A stretch of 64,000 bases of DNA from Phaonia tiefii (GCA_963931995.1 OZ008371.1:58652255-58716254); one strand, 5' to 3'. Numbered from the stretch's first letter, positions 20,814 through 31,730 are shown. Numbers and translations: made by a program. The notes: generated by a model from the sequence alone, not told the origin.

Positions 20814-23800
20814 TATGGATGACACAACCATCGTGCAATTTAATTGTGGTCGGAGTTATGCGGTGATGTGCGAGCTGGGGCAGATGATGAGGAGGCGTGG
20901 TGTGCGGTACGCATTGCTGCAGGAACCTTTTTATAAGGTTGCCTTAGGTGTGGTGCAAGGCTTACCTGGCGGCATGCGCGTTTTTCTTGATGTTGGTGGA
21001 AACTCTGCGGTGGTAGTGGATGATGCGGACTCTGACTGTACCGTGGTCAGCTGCACCGAATACGGCGTTTGTGTGTCTGTGGAAGGTGCCCTTGGTCGTC
21101 TCTATTTGTCCAGTGTGTATTGTCGTTTTAGCAGCCCATTGGAGCCATATCTTGGGTATATGGACTCGGTGCTACTCAGCGCGAGTAGCATTCCGGTAGT
21201 CCTTGGACTAGATGCGAACGCATGTTCTCGTATGTGGTTCAGTAAGATGGGCAGGCATGCTTCTGCCCATCAGAACCACGTACGAGGAACCATGCTAAGC
21301 GAGTGGCTAGCCGGAAGAAATGTTGCAGTGCTGAACCTGCCGAGTGAGCTGTATACCTTTGATGGCCCAATGGGTGCGAGCGATATAGATGTTCGCTTGC
21401 GAATGGTGTTGCGTGTTCGTCGTATGTGTTTGATTGGTGTGTGAGAGACGACTGGGGCATCAGTGACCACAACGTGATAGACATCACCTTGTCTAGTCAG
21501 CGGAGGATCGTTGAAGCTGCGCCGCTGCGTCGGTGGCGTCTTTATGATGCGGATTGGCGTCGTTACGCTGAACGTTTTGCCGAAGAGGCTACAAGTTGCC
21601 CTCTGGAGGCTTTCAGAGCACTTCAAGTCGATGAAATGTTAGGGCTGGTCGATCGCTGGATGGTGGTGACGAACGATGCTGTGCTAGGCCGCAGCCGTGT
21701 GGTTAGGCCTGGTAGCGTCAAGTGGTGGAGCCCAGAGCTTGATGAGATGCGGAGAGGAGTGAGGCGTCTCAGGAAGAGATTCCAGAGGGCAAGGCGTACT
21801 AATGCGGAAGACCTGGTGCAGCGTAAATCTGCCTACCTAGCTGCCCTGAGTGAGTATAAGGACGCTATACTTAAGGTCAAGGAGGACGAGTGGAGGTCCT
21901 TCGTGAGGACGAACAGAGACGACCCCTGGGGCAAGGTCTACCGCATTTGCCGTGGTAAAGGTAGGAGAGGTGAAATATCGTCCCTGCGTGTTGGCGATGA
22001 AATTATTGCGTCGTGGAGGCAGTGTACCGAGGTACTTCTGAACGAATTTTTCCCGAGGGCGGAGCCGACCGATCGTCCTCCCCCTGATTGGCAAGTGGCC
22101 GATCCACCGGTGATCGAGAGGCATGAGCTTGATAGTAGTGTCTCTCGACTCAAGAGCAGGAGATCTCCCGGTGTCGATGGTATGACCGGAGAAATGGTTA
22201 AGGCGATTTGGAATTGTACTCCTGAACACGTGTCTGCGATTATGGAGAGGTGTTTCCGCGAGGGCTACTTCCCAGATGCTTGGAAGTGCGCAAAAGTGGT
22301 CGTTCTACTGAAGAGCCCCGATAGGGTGAGGACTAATCCGCGGTCTTATCGCGGCATTAGCCTTCTCCCCGTACTCGGGAAGGTGATGGAGCGGATTTTG
22401 GTAGAACGACTCAGAGAAGGTGGAATGCTGCGCACTTCCGAGTACCAGTTTGGGTTTCGCGAGGGGAAGTCAGCCGAGGATGCGTGGATGCATGTGCGGA
22501 GATGTGTGGCGGAGTCGGCGGCAAAATATGTGTTGGGCGTCTTCGTTGATTTTAGAGGAGCATTTGACCACCTTTCCTGGTGTAGTGTCCTCAGCAGGCT
22601 ACAAGAGCTTGGTTGCCAGGAGATTGGCATGTGGAAGAGTTACTTCCGGAGTAGAAAGGCGTGCGTAGTTGGTGCCAGCGACACAGTTTGGATTGATGCC
22701 GCTCGGGGGTGTCCGCAGGGATCCATCTGCGGTCCATACTTATGGAACCTAATGATGGATCCCCTGCTGGGGACTCTTTGTAGCGGATACAAACTGTGCG
22801 CGTACGCGGATGACCTCCTTATCCTCATCGAAGGACAGTCTCGTGCTGATCTGGAGAGAAGGGGTGAGGAGGTCATGTGTGTAGTTGGAGAGTGGAGTAG
22901 CAGAGTAGGAGTAAGTGTTGCTCTTGATAAAACGGTTACGATGCTGCTCAAGGGCAGGTTGTCACCGTCTCGTCCGCCGGTGATTAGGTGTCAGGGCGCG
23001 AGCCTGCCATATGTCACCCAGGTGAAATACTTGGGGATTATGGTGGGTGAGCGCCTTAATTTTATGGTGCACCTGCCGTATGTCAGGGATAAGCTCACTG
23101 CGGTGGTGGGCGTCGTTAGGCGCATTTTGAGGACAGACTGGGGCCTTAGCAGACGGGCTGTGCGCACCATATATGGTGGACTATTCGTCGCCTGTGCGAC
23201 CTATGGTGCACCAGTATGGTGTGGCACAGCTACGTCTGTGGTAGGCAGGGCCAAGGTGCTTTCTTGCCAGCGGGTCGTTTTGTTGGCATGTTTGCCAGTC
23301 TGTCGAACAGTTTCGACAGACGCACTTCAGGTGCTTCTAGGGGTACCCCCCCCTAGATTTAGAAGTTTTACGTCGGGCTGCGGCGTACAGGGTGAAGAAG
23401 GGCTTACCCCTTCTTGGAGACGATATAGTCTCCACCGCCGATCTGGCGGAAGGAGGGATTGCGCGTGTTAAGGCGATTTTGGACGAGCGTGTGCTCTCGC
23501 TTTGGGGAAAAAGATGGACAAACAGTGACAAAGGTAGGGTGACGTACGAATTTATACCGGACGTGACTTTTGTGCGTGACAGACCGGACTTTTGCTTTGG
23601 ACTTAGTACGGGGTTTTTACTGACGGGACACGGGTCTCTTAATGCATTTTTGCATAAAAGAGCCCTGTCCGACACTGCGGACTGCGACTGTGGGAGTGGA
23701 CCGGAGGACTGGAGACACGTACTTACTGACTGTACATACTATGACGACATTAGGGATTTAGACGCCATGGGAGTTACTCAGACAGGGGCGGGTTGGGACT

Positions 23801-23841
23801 TTAGTGGGGTTTTGCTGGACGATCGGACAGTTGGGGGTTGA
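20776..23841 (+). pseudogene. R1-clade ORF2 (endonuclease and reverse transcriptase), two frameshifts
   Basis: The likely start is ATG at 20815 (MDDTTIVQFNCGRS), one base after the ORF1 stop. Part 1 (to about 21393) carries the endonuclease front: LLQEPF and LGLDANACSRMW. One base is missing near 21391-21395, and the frame continues at 21426-23471 with DWGISDHNVID (catalytic SDHN), the RT fingers (SRRSPGVDGMTGEMVK, SYRGISLLPVLGKVMERIL, QFGFREGKSAEDAW), FVDFRGAFDHLSW, GCPQGSICGPYLWN and AYADDLLIL (YADD at 22803-22814). A second shift falls in the eight-C run at 23346-23353 (one extra C), after which 23392-23841 gives the C-terminus with CDCGSGPEDWRHVLTDC, the CCHC motif typical of these proteins. 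Only these two one-base changes break an otherwise complete protein. Confidence 0.87.
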
Positions 23842-24590
23842 GTAACTTCGCACGTGAGGTGTTTGATAGGAGGAGGAGGAGAGTATTGTAGTGGTGGTGG
23901 TATTTCGTAGTTGTCTATTTTGTTGTATGTAGATGTTAATTGTTGTGGTTGTCCTTGCGGTTCCCGGCAGCATTAGAGATTTTTTGTTGTTTTTGTTTTC
24001 TTTAATTGCTCGGCGCAGTTTTGGCGTTTTTGCTGTGGTTGGGACGTTCCTGTCAGCCCAAGATCTTTTTGTTTTGTTTTTATTTTTTCTTTTGTTTGTT
24101 TGCTTGGCGCTTGTGAGCGTATTCTGAGTGAACTGGCCGCATTTTTGTAGTGATGATTGTTGCATGTTTGTGATGTGGGGTTACCAGTCCCCGAACCGTT
24201 TGGGGTTCGACTGGTAGTAGTTTCGGCTACGAGGTCTGACCAGAGACTTAATTCTGGTACCACGGGAGTCAGGTGCCCATGGAACTTTGTTCCATCCTGA
24301 CTGTGGTGTGGCCCCTCGGGGAGACACGTGGTGGTTGTGGTTTATACCCAAATCGCGGGGAGAGTTTCGGCTCGATGTGGAGTTGCATTGCAACCGGGTG
24401 CCGTGACCCATAGATCGGAAGGAGTGTTAGATAGGCTCCGTCCCTAACCAAGGGAAAAAACTATGTCCAAATACATGGTTTTTAAATTGGTACTCGGATG
24501 CTTCGGCATACGGGGGCGCTGGTCGACGCATTGTATTCACCCTGTGTTAAGAGCACTGTGAGATTGAGCCATTGTGGCAGGTACTCACAT
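23842..24590 (+). other. 3' UTR of the R1-clade LINE
   Basis: This follows the ORF2 stop and is GC-rich toward its end (GGGGAGACACGTGG; CGGGTGCCGTGACCCATAG). The hydrophobic open frames seen here on both strands are not conserved protein. There is no poly(A) tail; the 3' boundary is placed where RTE endonuclease coding resumes just right of about 24590. Confidence 0.65.
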
Positions 24591-24594
24591 TAAT

Positions 24595-25450
24595 CTAGTA
24601 CACAATCTGCGCATCTGGGTCTTCGGGAGGGGGGGTATTCTGCTCCAGCAGGAGAGAGAGTTTCTGTCGATAGGACATTGATATCTCCGGTATTCGTAGC
24701 TTGTCAATATCGTTTTTGCTCAATCTCGTGCGAACTTTCGCAGCCACCAGGTAATGATCCGAGTTGATATTGGCACCTCGAATCACACGTACATCCATTA
24801 CACTAGAAGAGTGTCTGCCATCTATTACCAAGTGATCAATCTGGTTCTTCGTCCGTTGATCAGGAGATATCCAGGTCGCCTTATGAATGTCCTTATGCTG
24901 GAATCGTGTGCTACTAACTACCATGTTCTTTGCAGCGGCGAAGTCTATCAGTCTTATTCCATTATCGGGTGGTATCATGTAGACTGTGATTGCCGATGGT
25001 TGGTCGAAAAACACTTTCCTTTCCTAATTTGGCATTAAAATCGCCTAGAACAATCTTAATGTCGTGGTCAGGGCAGCGTTCATATACTTCCTCCAGGCGC
25101 CCATAAAATGTTTCTTTGACCTCATCATCCTTATCCTCTGTCGGTGCGTGCACACAAATTAACGAGATGTTGAAATATTTCGCTTTGATGCGAATTGTGG
25201 CTATGCGGTCACTCACTGGGTTGAACCTTGAAACTAGGTGTCGCAGTCTCTTGCCTACTATAAATCCGCACCCAAATTCGTGCTTACGCTCATGGCAGCT
25301 GTAGTAAATATCGAAGTTTTTCTTTCTGGTGCAACCATATCCTGTCCATCGCATTTCCTGGATCGCTGTGATGTCAGCTTTATATTTTCCGAGGACATCC
25401 GCCAGTTGGAAAGTGGCACCGGTTCTGTATAACGTTCGAACATTCTAGGT
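24595..25450 (-). pseudogene. RTE endonuclease domain, with one nonsense change
   Basis: The frame reads NVRTLYRTGATFQLADVLGK at the N-terminus, then ITAIQEMRWTGYG (catalytic Glu), HERKHEFGCGFIVG, SLICVHAPTEDKDD and IVLGDFNAKLGKE, followed by the SDHY-equivalent HSSSVMDVRVIRGANINSDH and VRTRLSK. The conserved Trp before NVRTL is a stop: TAG on the minus strand at 25445-25447, where the 2.4-kb copy keeps TGG. Frames from 25354 to 24962 and from 25014 to 24595 overlap by a shift near 25010. The frame ends PPPEDPDAQ and then runs into the R1-clade 3' end (IVY, stop). Confidence 0.85.
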
Positions 25451-26496
25451 AAATATCCATAAATCATGGTCCTTATAACGTTTGCGAGGGTCGTCAACAG
25501 TTGGGGGGTTTCTTTGTTCATCATATTTTCTGCGTATTTTCATTGCTGATATAACGGTGGCGGGAGGCAAACCCAGCCCACCGTGGTTTGCATTTTACCT
25601 ACTGCCAGGATGATCATGTTTCAGCCGCCCATTATGGATCAGACGCTGACCAGAATGCAGTGTGTCGAAACTGGATTTTGGTTTCTTCAATTTTGATCCG
25701 CCGTTGGCCAGGGGTGTTGGCTCATCCGCCTTCAAAGGACAGAAGAATATGTCCACTACTTCGAAGAGCTTCAGTGACAGGGTCACGTAATAATCCTGAG
25801 ACGTATCAGTGATCGCATTACCACTCAGGTTGCTCATTCGTTTCGCAACTATGGTATAGAGTAGAAAATTTACTCATGGAGTGGAATGCCAACAAAGAAA
25901 ACGAGTGAAGTGCGTCGTTTCGCTGCTCTCTCTCTCTCTTACTCTCTTCGTTGAATATTTCAATACACGAGCAGTTTTCTGATGATGTTATTGTATCTAA
26001 ATATAGAAATTCCAACCACATTTAAATAAAATTACATAAAGTATGCAAAAAGTATGAAATAAACAAGTTATAACGCGGGAACCAAAAAGGATGTACAAGT
26101 AGGAAAGCAAAACCGGCGAGATTTGGCAACCCTAGTAGAAAAGAACCAAAAAAGTCGACGCGATTCACTCAAACGCATTTCTTTCCCGGGTCATAACTTG
26201 ATTATTTCATACTTTTTACATACTTTAGGTAATTTTATTCGGAGCGCTCCTAAAAAGGAGTCAGAAAAGAGTCCTACTAAAGTGCATTTTCGGAGTGAAA
26301 GTAAAATTTGCTTGTTACTATACTGAGACGGCACGCGCTATGACTTAGAAATTCCTCTTAATTATGTGTGTACCAAAGCGTTGTTGTGCTGTTATTTGCG
26401 CTTTGTTCGAAAAAAAAATAACTGTACCACACACAGTGTGTGTTGTTGTCGCCGCACGAAGCGAAGCAGGCACCAAAAGCAATGTGTGCTTCAGTA

Positions 26497-28372
26497 CACA
26501 GAAAAAAATAAAAATCTATTTCAATTAAAAAATTTGTTTATTTGATTAATTTTTTAATTGATTTTGGTGTAATAACGAAAATGATAATAGTAATTAAAGG
26601 TATTTGTAAATTTGTAAAAAAAACTTCAATTAAAAAATTTGTAAATTTGATTAAAACATTTATTGATTTTTTTCAAAAATATTGATTAAGTATGTAATCA
26701 AGTTAATTAAAAAATTTATTGATTTTGTTCGCGGTTTTTGATTAAATTTTTAATTGTATCAATTAAAACCGTTATTGCTTTTTTCAGCTTGAAACCCCCA
26801 ACCCCGGCGACGATGCTAAAAGAAACTAACATGTTATATTTTTAAAGCTATTTTATTCAAGGTTTCGCAGATACACATGTTATATCTATAAAAAATTAAA
26901 TTTTTTTGAATTTGAATTCATAATTGGAACTAATGTCCAGTTTTCTTAAACTATTATTATATATTAAACAATTACAGTCTTATTCATAAAAACTTATGAG
27001 GGGTTTGAGAGACAGATTGTCATACAAAAACCGTCCCTCAAATCTCTCACAACTTTTTATGAATAAAGCGGTTAATGTTTAAACGATTTATATTAAATAC
27101 AAAAAAAAAATAGGTACATCTGGTGGTTCTGGAGAAACATTCAATTTATCTGCTCCTGCCGCAGCAACAGTCACTCCATTGTCGCATTCCTTCTCTTCTG
27201 CATATTGCTTTTTTCCAATTTTGGGGCACTCTTGTTTTACACGTTCAAAATGTCTAAGAAGATGAGTCTTAAAGATTATTTTTACGTGAAATTTTTGAAA
27301 ACAATAGTGGTCTTCATGAAAGCTCGAAAGAACCTCGTAATCTCGAAAACATCGTAAACTTGCACAGCAAACGTCAAAATAAACAAATTTCCCATACAAA
27401 GCGACTTGCACAAATGTGGAAAGTTTTCGAGGCAAATTTGCTGAGCAAACCTGGACAAAGAAACGTGAAAACTTTTGACATTTCAATGTCAATATTTTTG
27501 TATTGAAAAAAAGAGAGGGTTTTTGATTTATGTGAAAAAATAAAATAATGGAATAGGTAAAGCATATACGTACATATGTATATGTATATGAATATGTATG
27601 TATATTTACTTTATCAGCCTTTTTTGACAATTTCTGCATAGATACACTGAGCAACTTTATTTGGTGCCTCATGAAACGCTTCGGTGCAAACTTACGTTGA
27701 GCAAAAGTTCTAGGTTTTCTCGTTTGCATGAATACCACTAATTTTCGTGTAAACAATTGTATGTGGCATAAGGCGGCAAATTGTGTCTTTTCAAGTGCAT
27801 ACAAAATGTTTGGGAACAGTAATTTTTTCCATTGCAAACAAAACACTCAATGCAAACACTCATTTCCAATAAAATTTATTCAAAAACACTTGCCAATTAA
27901 ACACAATTAAAAAAAACGCAGTTTTAATCACGAAACAAGGCAATTTAACACTATTATTCTTTAAGTTCCCAAAATAAAATCTTTCAATCAACAATAAACG
28001 AATTACAAATTACAACAGTGTTGTATATCAAAGACTAGAGCCGTACGAAAAGTGACGACGACGGCTGGTGACTCAACCGCCACGTTTATTGCCTCCAAAC
28101 GGCGCTGTAAAATTCAACTTTCTGTAAAATACTTTATCACAACAATTTTTGTTCACAAAAATTATTTACACTAAGGTTTGTTAAGAACGCATCATGCATA
28201 TGTATTTATATTAATTTAGATAGATTCACAGAAAAATTCGATAATTCACTCAAAAATTAAACATTTTTATAGTTAAAAATTTAATTGATTCTATTAATTT
28301 ATTAATTGAATTTTTTAAAAAGTTTCAATTATATTTTTAATTGAAATTTACAGGCCAATATTTTTTTCTGTG
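26497..28372. mobile_element. TA-flanked element with 14-bp inverted repeats
   Basis: Perfect terminal inverted repeats CACAGAAAAAAATA and TATTTTTTTCTGTG are flanked by TA on each side (26495-26496 and 28373-28374), which suits a Tc1/mariner-type insertion. The subterminal regions (26520-26770 and 28240-28350) are built of TCAATTAAAAAATTTGTTTA-type repeats facing each other. It carries a palindromic family E hairpin (26979-27069) and a 252-codon minus-strand frame (27088-27846). No recognisable transposase catalytic motif was found. Confidence 0.6.
27088..27846 (-). CDS. Long open frame inside the TA-flanked element, doubtful
   Basis: 252 codons is long for AT-rich DNA. The C-terminal part (KTHLLRHFERVKQECPKIGK, then GADKLNVSPEPPDVP) looks protein-like, and the HLLRHFERV stretch recalls the end of a BED-type zinc finger. 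The rest is Phe-, Lys- and Tyr-rich and includes TYSYTYTYV from a microsatellite, so much of it is probably not coding. If genuine it may be one exon of a transposon gene. I do not assign a function. Confidence 0.2.
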   Translation of the reverse strand: MFCLQWKKLLFPNILYALEKTQFAALCHIQLFTRKLVVFMQTRKPRTFAQRKFAPKRFMRHQIKLLSVSMQKLSKKADKVNIHTYSYTYTYVRICFTYSIILFFHINQKPSLFFNTKILTLKCQKFSRFFVQVCSANLPRKLSTFVQVALYGKFVYFDVCCASLRCFRDYEVLSSFHEDHYCFQKFHVKIIFKTHLLRHFERVKQECPKIGKKQYAEEKECDNGVTVAAAGADKLNVSPEPPDVPIFFLYLI

Positions 28373-28751
28373 TACAAAGTGTGATTTCGTTGAGTAAGGT
28401 CAAGGTATATATTATATAATATAAATTATAAAAATTATACAATTATAAAAAAAACCCTCATAAAAGACTCTTTTATGATATAAATTAGGAGCTCTTTCAG
28501 AGCGCCAAAAACCCTCATAAAACACTCTTTTCTGACATAAATTTAGAGCTCATTCTGACGGACCATTTTTCGGAGCAAAAATTATTGTTTTGTGGGATCA
28601 TAAAGAGCGTGAAAGCTTCGCAAAGGAGTCAGAAAAGACTCTTTTCGGACTTATATGGCTTGCTGGGTAGTTAGATACAATAACATCATCAGAAAACTGC
28701 TCGTGTATTGAAATATTCAACGCCGAGAGTAAGTGATAGAGTTGCTTTATC

Positions 28752-29046
28752 ATAGAGTAAATTTATAGTAGAGCCGCCATTTGTCTCATCTGACGTTTCC
28801 TTTCACACTCTTCGTGATGCGGTCGGTGTGATAGAGAGATGTTTGACGAAAAGTGATATACACCAGGTGGAATTACAATAACTTCTTGCTTTAATTTTTC
28901 ATGCCATTTTGGTGAAAAACTGTGAAATTTAAATGTGTTTTAAACTTTTTTATTGACTGTTATTGTTAGCATACATTTGTGTTGTATTTAACACATTAAT
29001 TTTAACACACAAAACGAAATGCCGTTGTTGTTATTTTGTCCGTTTT
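28752..29046. mobile_element. hAT-type MITE, family B, truncated
   Basis: It begins CATAGAGTAAATTTATAGTA and follows the family B sequence through the CACCAGGTGGAATTACAATA and AACGAAATGCCGTTGTTGTT segments, then stops abruptly near TTTTGTCCGTT, losing about a third of the element and its right end. No second duplication can therefore be seen. Confidence 0.75.
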
Positions 29047-29873
29047 GAGAAACACAAAAAGAAAATATTCCACAATTTAGACTATATTAAAATTGTGTAA
29101 TATCTACATAATCAGAATATTGTTATTCTCTTCCATACTCGTATTTTATATTCCCTTTTTCCGAACGATAAACTATAAATATTACCACTTTATTCTTTCT
29201 TTACATTAAAGATGAAACTGTCAAACTAACTTCGAAAATCCAAACCACTTCAACAATAGTGGAAACGGTTTGAGGTGTTTTGCGCACAGCAAGTGCTTTG
29301 GGCGGTAATGGAAGTCCGCTATTATTATCGTTAAAAAACGGAGTTATAAAATATGGAAGAGAATGACATCCTTTTAATTTTAAGAAAATTTGCCGTTGTA
29401 TGGAAATGCGTCAGCTGATGCAGATGCTTATTTGCTACGCATTCTGTTTGCAATTACCAACTCAACACACATACAAAGTTGATAGATGCAGAACAGTGAT
29501 GCATTTCCGAACGGGCCTTACAATTTTTGGTGCAAATGGAAATTTGATTTTTAAAATGAAAAAGTATGTTATTATCTTCCATATTGTATATTTTAATTTT
29601 TTTGGAGCGATAATAATATTAACGCATTTCCATTACCGCCCAAAGCTCTTGCTTTGCTCAAGACAAATTTCATTCAGGGGTCGATGATCGCATACGTTTC
29701 GTGTCCTAATCTGGATTGTGAAATGCCTTTGAAGGACTAATTTGGTGATAAGATAAAAAAATGTATTAATGAACTGGTATTCCTCTATTGATTTATATTA
29801 CTTCTAGTTTAATCTAGTGTGTAAGGGAGTGTTCCATAGACTACTGAATAAATAAATAAATAGAACTACTTTA
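29047..29873. repeat. Overlapping inverted repeats, unclassified
   Basis: TATTCTCTTCCATA near 29124 is mirrored by TATGGAAGAGAATGAC near 29353. GCTTTGGGCGGTAATGGAA near 29295 is mirrored by TTCCATTACCGCCCAAAGC near 29627-29645. The pairs suggest one or two nested miniature elements; the termini are not clear. The plus-strand frame at 29400-29687 has no recognisable content. Confidence 0.4.
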
Positions 29874-30152
29874 GGTCTGTCTGTTTACTTTCACAGTAAG
29901 AATTACTAAGTAACTATTTTTGAGAGAGTAAGACAGTTTAGACTCTCAAGTTGAAAATATCCCAAAAACTAAACAGAATACATCCAGTAAAACTTGCAAG
30001 AAACGAAAACAGCTGATGTAAATAATTAAGGATCCAAAAAGTGTTTGATTCCAAAGATACAAATAATTATCGTTGTTTTTTTCTTTAAATAAGGAATTTA
30101 AAAATGAGCAACCAAAAAAAGTTTTTTTTTTCTTTAAATAAGCAATTAAACA

Positions 30153-30387
30153 ATGAGCAACCAAAAAAAGCTAAAAGTAAAATGTTCACCAGGAACATTC
30201 CAAAGGGTTTCGGGTGGTAAGTAATGAAACTTAGAAATATATATACATAAATGTAAACCGTTGTAATTTAATAGATAAAGAGTACCGGGAAACTGTTGCT
30301 GAGGAAGTTGCGGGAACAGAAACCTTTGACGAAATAATATTTTTGCCGAACGAAGATGAATCGCCTATGGACATGGACAGCCTGTAG
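30153..30387 (+). CDS. Two-exon 58-residue ORF inside the Harbinger-type element
   Basis: Exon 1 (30153-30216) reads MSNQKKLKVKCSPGTFQRVS and one Gly. The donor is GTAAGT at 30217. The acceptor is TTTAATAG at 30274. Exon 2 (30275-30387) gives DKEYRETVAEEVAGTETFDE and IIFLPNEDESPMDMDSL, stop. The phase agrees across the junction. The product is basic then strongly acidic. In a different frame just downstream (about 30450-30580) comes a Myb/SANT-like stretch (WLDSSTKMLIAKVKELRTIV and GKSASLKNKT), so the 58-residue frame is probably the N-terminus of a longer Myb-like protein broken by stops and a shift. Confidence 0.5.
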
Positions 30388-30439
30388 ACAATTGATGCCA
30401 TAAATGCAGATGGACAATAAGTCCAACAACGGAGGTGTA

Positions 30440-30579
30440 AGGCAAAAAAACGCCTTGGCTGGATTCCTCAACTAAAATGTTGATAGCCAAAGTGAAGGAA
30501 TTGCGTACAATAGTAGGCAAAAGCGCAAGCCTTAAAAACAAAACGATCGCGCTGTTTTTTATTACCATTCTGCAATAAA
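30440..30579 (+). pseudogene. Myb/SANT-like domain remnant of a Harbinger helper protein
   Basis: It reads WLDSSTKMLIAKVKELRTIV then GKSASLKNKTIALFF, resembling the first helices of Myb/SANT-like DNA-binding domains (TxxLIxxxKELxxKVGKxxxLKNK). It is out of frame with the 58-residue ORF upstream and ends at TAA soon after the Lys-rich NK motif, where the domain should continue with a Trp. Identification is by motif similarity only. Confidence 0.5.
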
Positions 30580-30918
30580 TTATGTTGTGCATTGTATTTA
30601 TTGACATTTATTCATATTAAAATGCACAAAAAAAAACTCTCAGTCCTACAACTTCCATTGCTAAATTTAAATTTTATATCCCTTTAATTTATCTATTTGC
30701 ATAAAACATCTTATCTCATAAAACAGCTGCTTCCATAAAACATGTTTTCTTACTGGCAAATTCTTACTGGGAAAAAAATCTCCAGTAAAAACTTGTAAGT
30801 TCTCTATCATTGAACTGTAAAAAAATCTCTCTGTGGCTCTCTTTTACTGGCTTTTGGAGTAAACAGACAACATCCAGTTATAATTTGTACAAAATATCGA
30901 GTAAACAGACAGACCTTA

Positions 30919-31730
30919 TGCTTCGATTCAACTTTCCTTTAAACCTCGCTTTCAAAATGCGAGTTACTATACAAAACGAATACGATTATTCAACCCCAGG
31001 GCCCCTACTATGTAATTCCATTCGAAAATTAAAACTATTTGAAAGTTCTTTCCGATCCGTATTTGAAATGGTACCATGTACAACTTTCGGATTGTACAAA
31101 AAGTACTTTCGGAAAATGTTTACCTTTTTTTGTTGGCAACATTTCATGTCAAAATTATTTTTGGTTGTTCATAAATAAGTTTTAGAAATATCCTAGATAA
31201 AGTAAATTAGGGGTCCTGGAGTTAATTATTTCATTGGAAAGGTAAGGAAAAAAATTACAATTTCTTATTATTCACTAGTTTTAACCTTTCGCCCGTCCCT
31301 AGTTCCATACTGGACTATGCCTTTTTGCACCCTATTCATATACATACATTGCACATTTACAAAATAATGCGACTTCGGCAGCAGTCAACGACGTAAGCAC
31401 ATTCCCTACATTCAAAATTCATTTAGTGAGTGAAAAGCATGGTAGAATTATCTATTAGGTAGTTGCATTAGCAATTCTGTGGTTAAGCTGCCAAAATTAG
31501 CTGAATAATGAAAAACACTATGAACACAAAATGTGGAAAATTTTATAAGCTTGTCTTACTTGATACAAAGTTTATGATATTAAATTGCATTTTGATTGAA
31601 ATTCTTTGAATTTTATTAATAAACAAAAATAAACAAAATCGAATTTGACAGCTTACCCACCGAAAGATGATAAAAACACAAATCAGCTGGGCTGACGCGT
31701 TTACCCGGTAGATAATTTTACCATGGTGAA
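30919..31730. other. Intergenic, no gene recognised
   Basis: AT-rich; no supported coding. Near the right end, ACCCGGTAGATAATTTTACC and a CATGGTG string resemble hAT-type ends, but no partner was found. Confidence 0.4.

Larger units (their letters stand above)
19165..24590 (+). mobile_element. R1-clade LINE, nearly complete, inserted in the RTE copy
   Basis: This is a two-ORF non-LTR retrotransposon on +: a 5' UTR of about 350 bp, ORF1 at 19518-20813 with Gag-like zinc knuckles, an overlapping ORF2 at 20776/20815-23841, and a 3' UTR of about 750 bp. It is clearly GC-richer than the surrounding DNA and the RTE it interrupts. R1-clade assignment rests on the apurinic-type endonuclease, the YADD reverse transcriptase, the terminal CCHC and the ORF1 knuckles. 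It is not in 28S rDNA, so it is not a canonical R1 insertion. I could not find a target duplication at the junctions (left ...CGATTTCCGCGTGTGG, right TACACAATCTGCGCATC...). Two single-base frameshifts in ORF2 inactivate it. Confidence 0.88.
17170..25835 (-). mobile_element. RTE-clade LINE, full-span copy split by an R1-clade LINE
   Basis: Removing the inserted element (about 19165-24590) leaves about 3.2 kb, the usual length of an RTE element. It runs from the leader near 25830 through endonuclease coding (25445-24595) to the reverse transcriptase and C-terminus (19138-17250), ending in a 3' tail with repeated TTAAACAAACAAA (about 17230-17260). The protein resumes at the insertion: ...PPPEDPDAQ before the break and HAEIAAMTELGYQKPQK after it. 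The 3' tail matches the copy at 57185. No poly(A) is seen, and I found no clear outer duplication. Confidence 0.9.
25840..28750. repeat. Repeat with inverted outer blocks around a TA-flanked element
   Basis: A block at about 25905-25985 (TGAATATTTCAATACACGAG, then the GCAGTTTTCTGATGATG stretch) recurs inverted at about 28670-28745. Inside these, GGAGTCAGAAAAGAGTC at about 26257-26275 is mirrored near 28625-28645 (GGAGTCAGAAAAGACTC), and a GAGCTC- and GAGTC-rich stretch lies at 28450-28560. A separate element at 26497-28372 sits between. The outer blocks also occur, in another arrangement, at 41860-42560. The nature of the outer element is unresolved. Confidence 0.5.
29874..30915 (+). mobile_element. 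PIF/Harbinger-type element with a decayed Myb-like gene
   Basis: Perfect 16-bp terminal inverted repeats GGTCTGTCTGTTTACT are flanked by TTA (29871-29873 and 30916-30918), the PIF/Harbinger signature. The interior contains a spliced 58-residue frame and then coding remnants resembling a Myb/SANT-type DNA-binding domain. PIF/Harbinger elements usually encode a Myb-like helper besides the transposase, which agrees. No DDE transposase is seen, so this is a non-autonomous derivative. Confidence 0.82.

Noticed and set aside
23933..24127. A hydrophobic 64-residue frame, as a possible membrane protein
   Set aside because: It lies in the 3' UTR of the R1-clade element and reflects T-rich sequence, with no conserved support.
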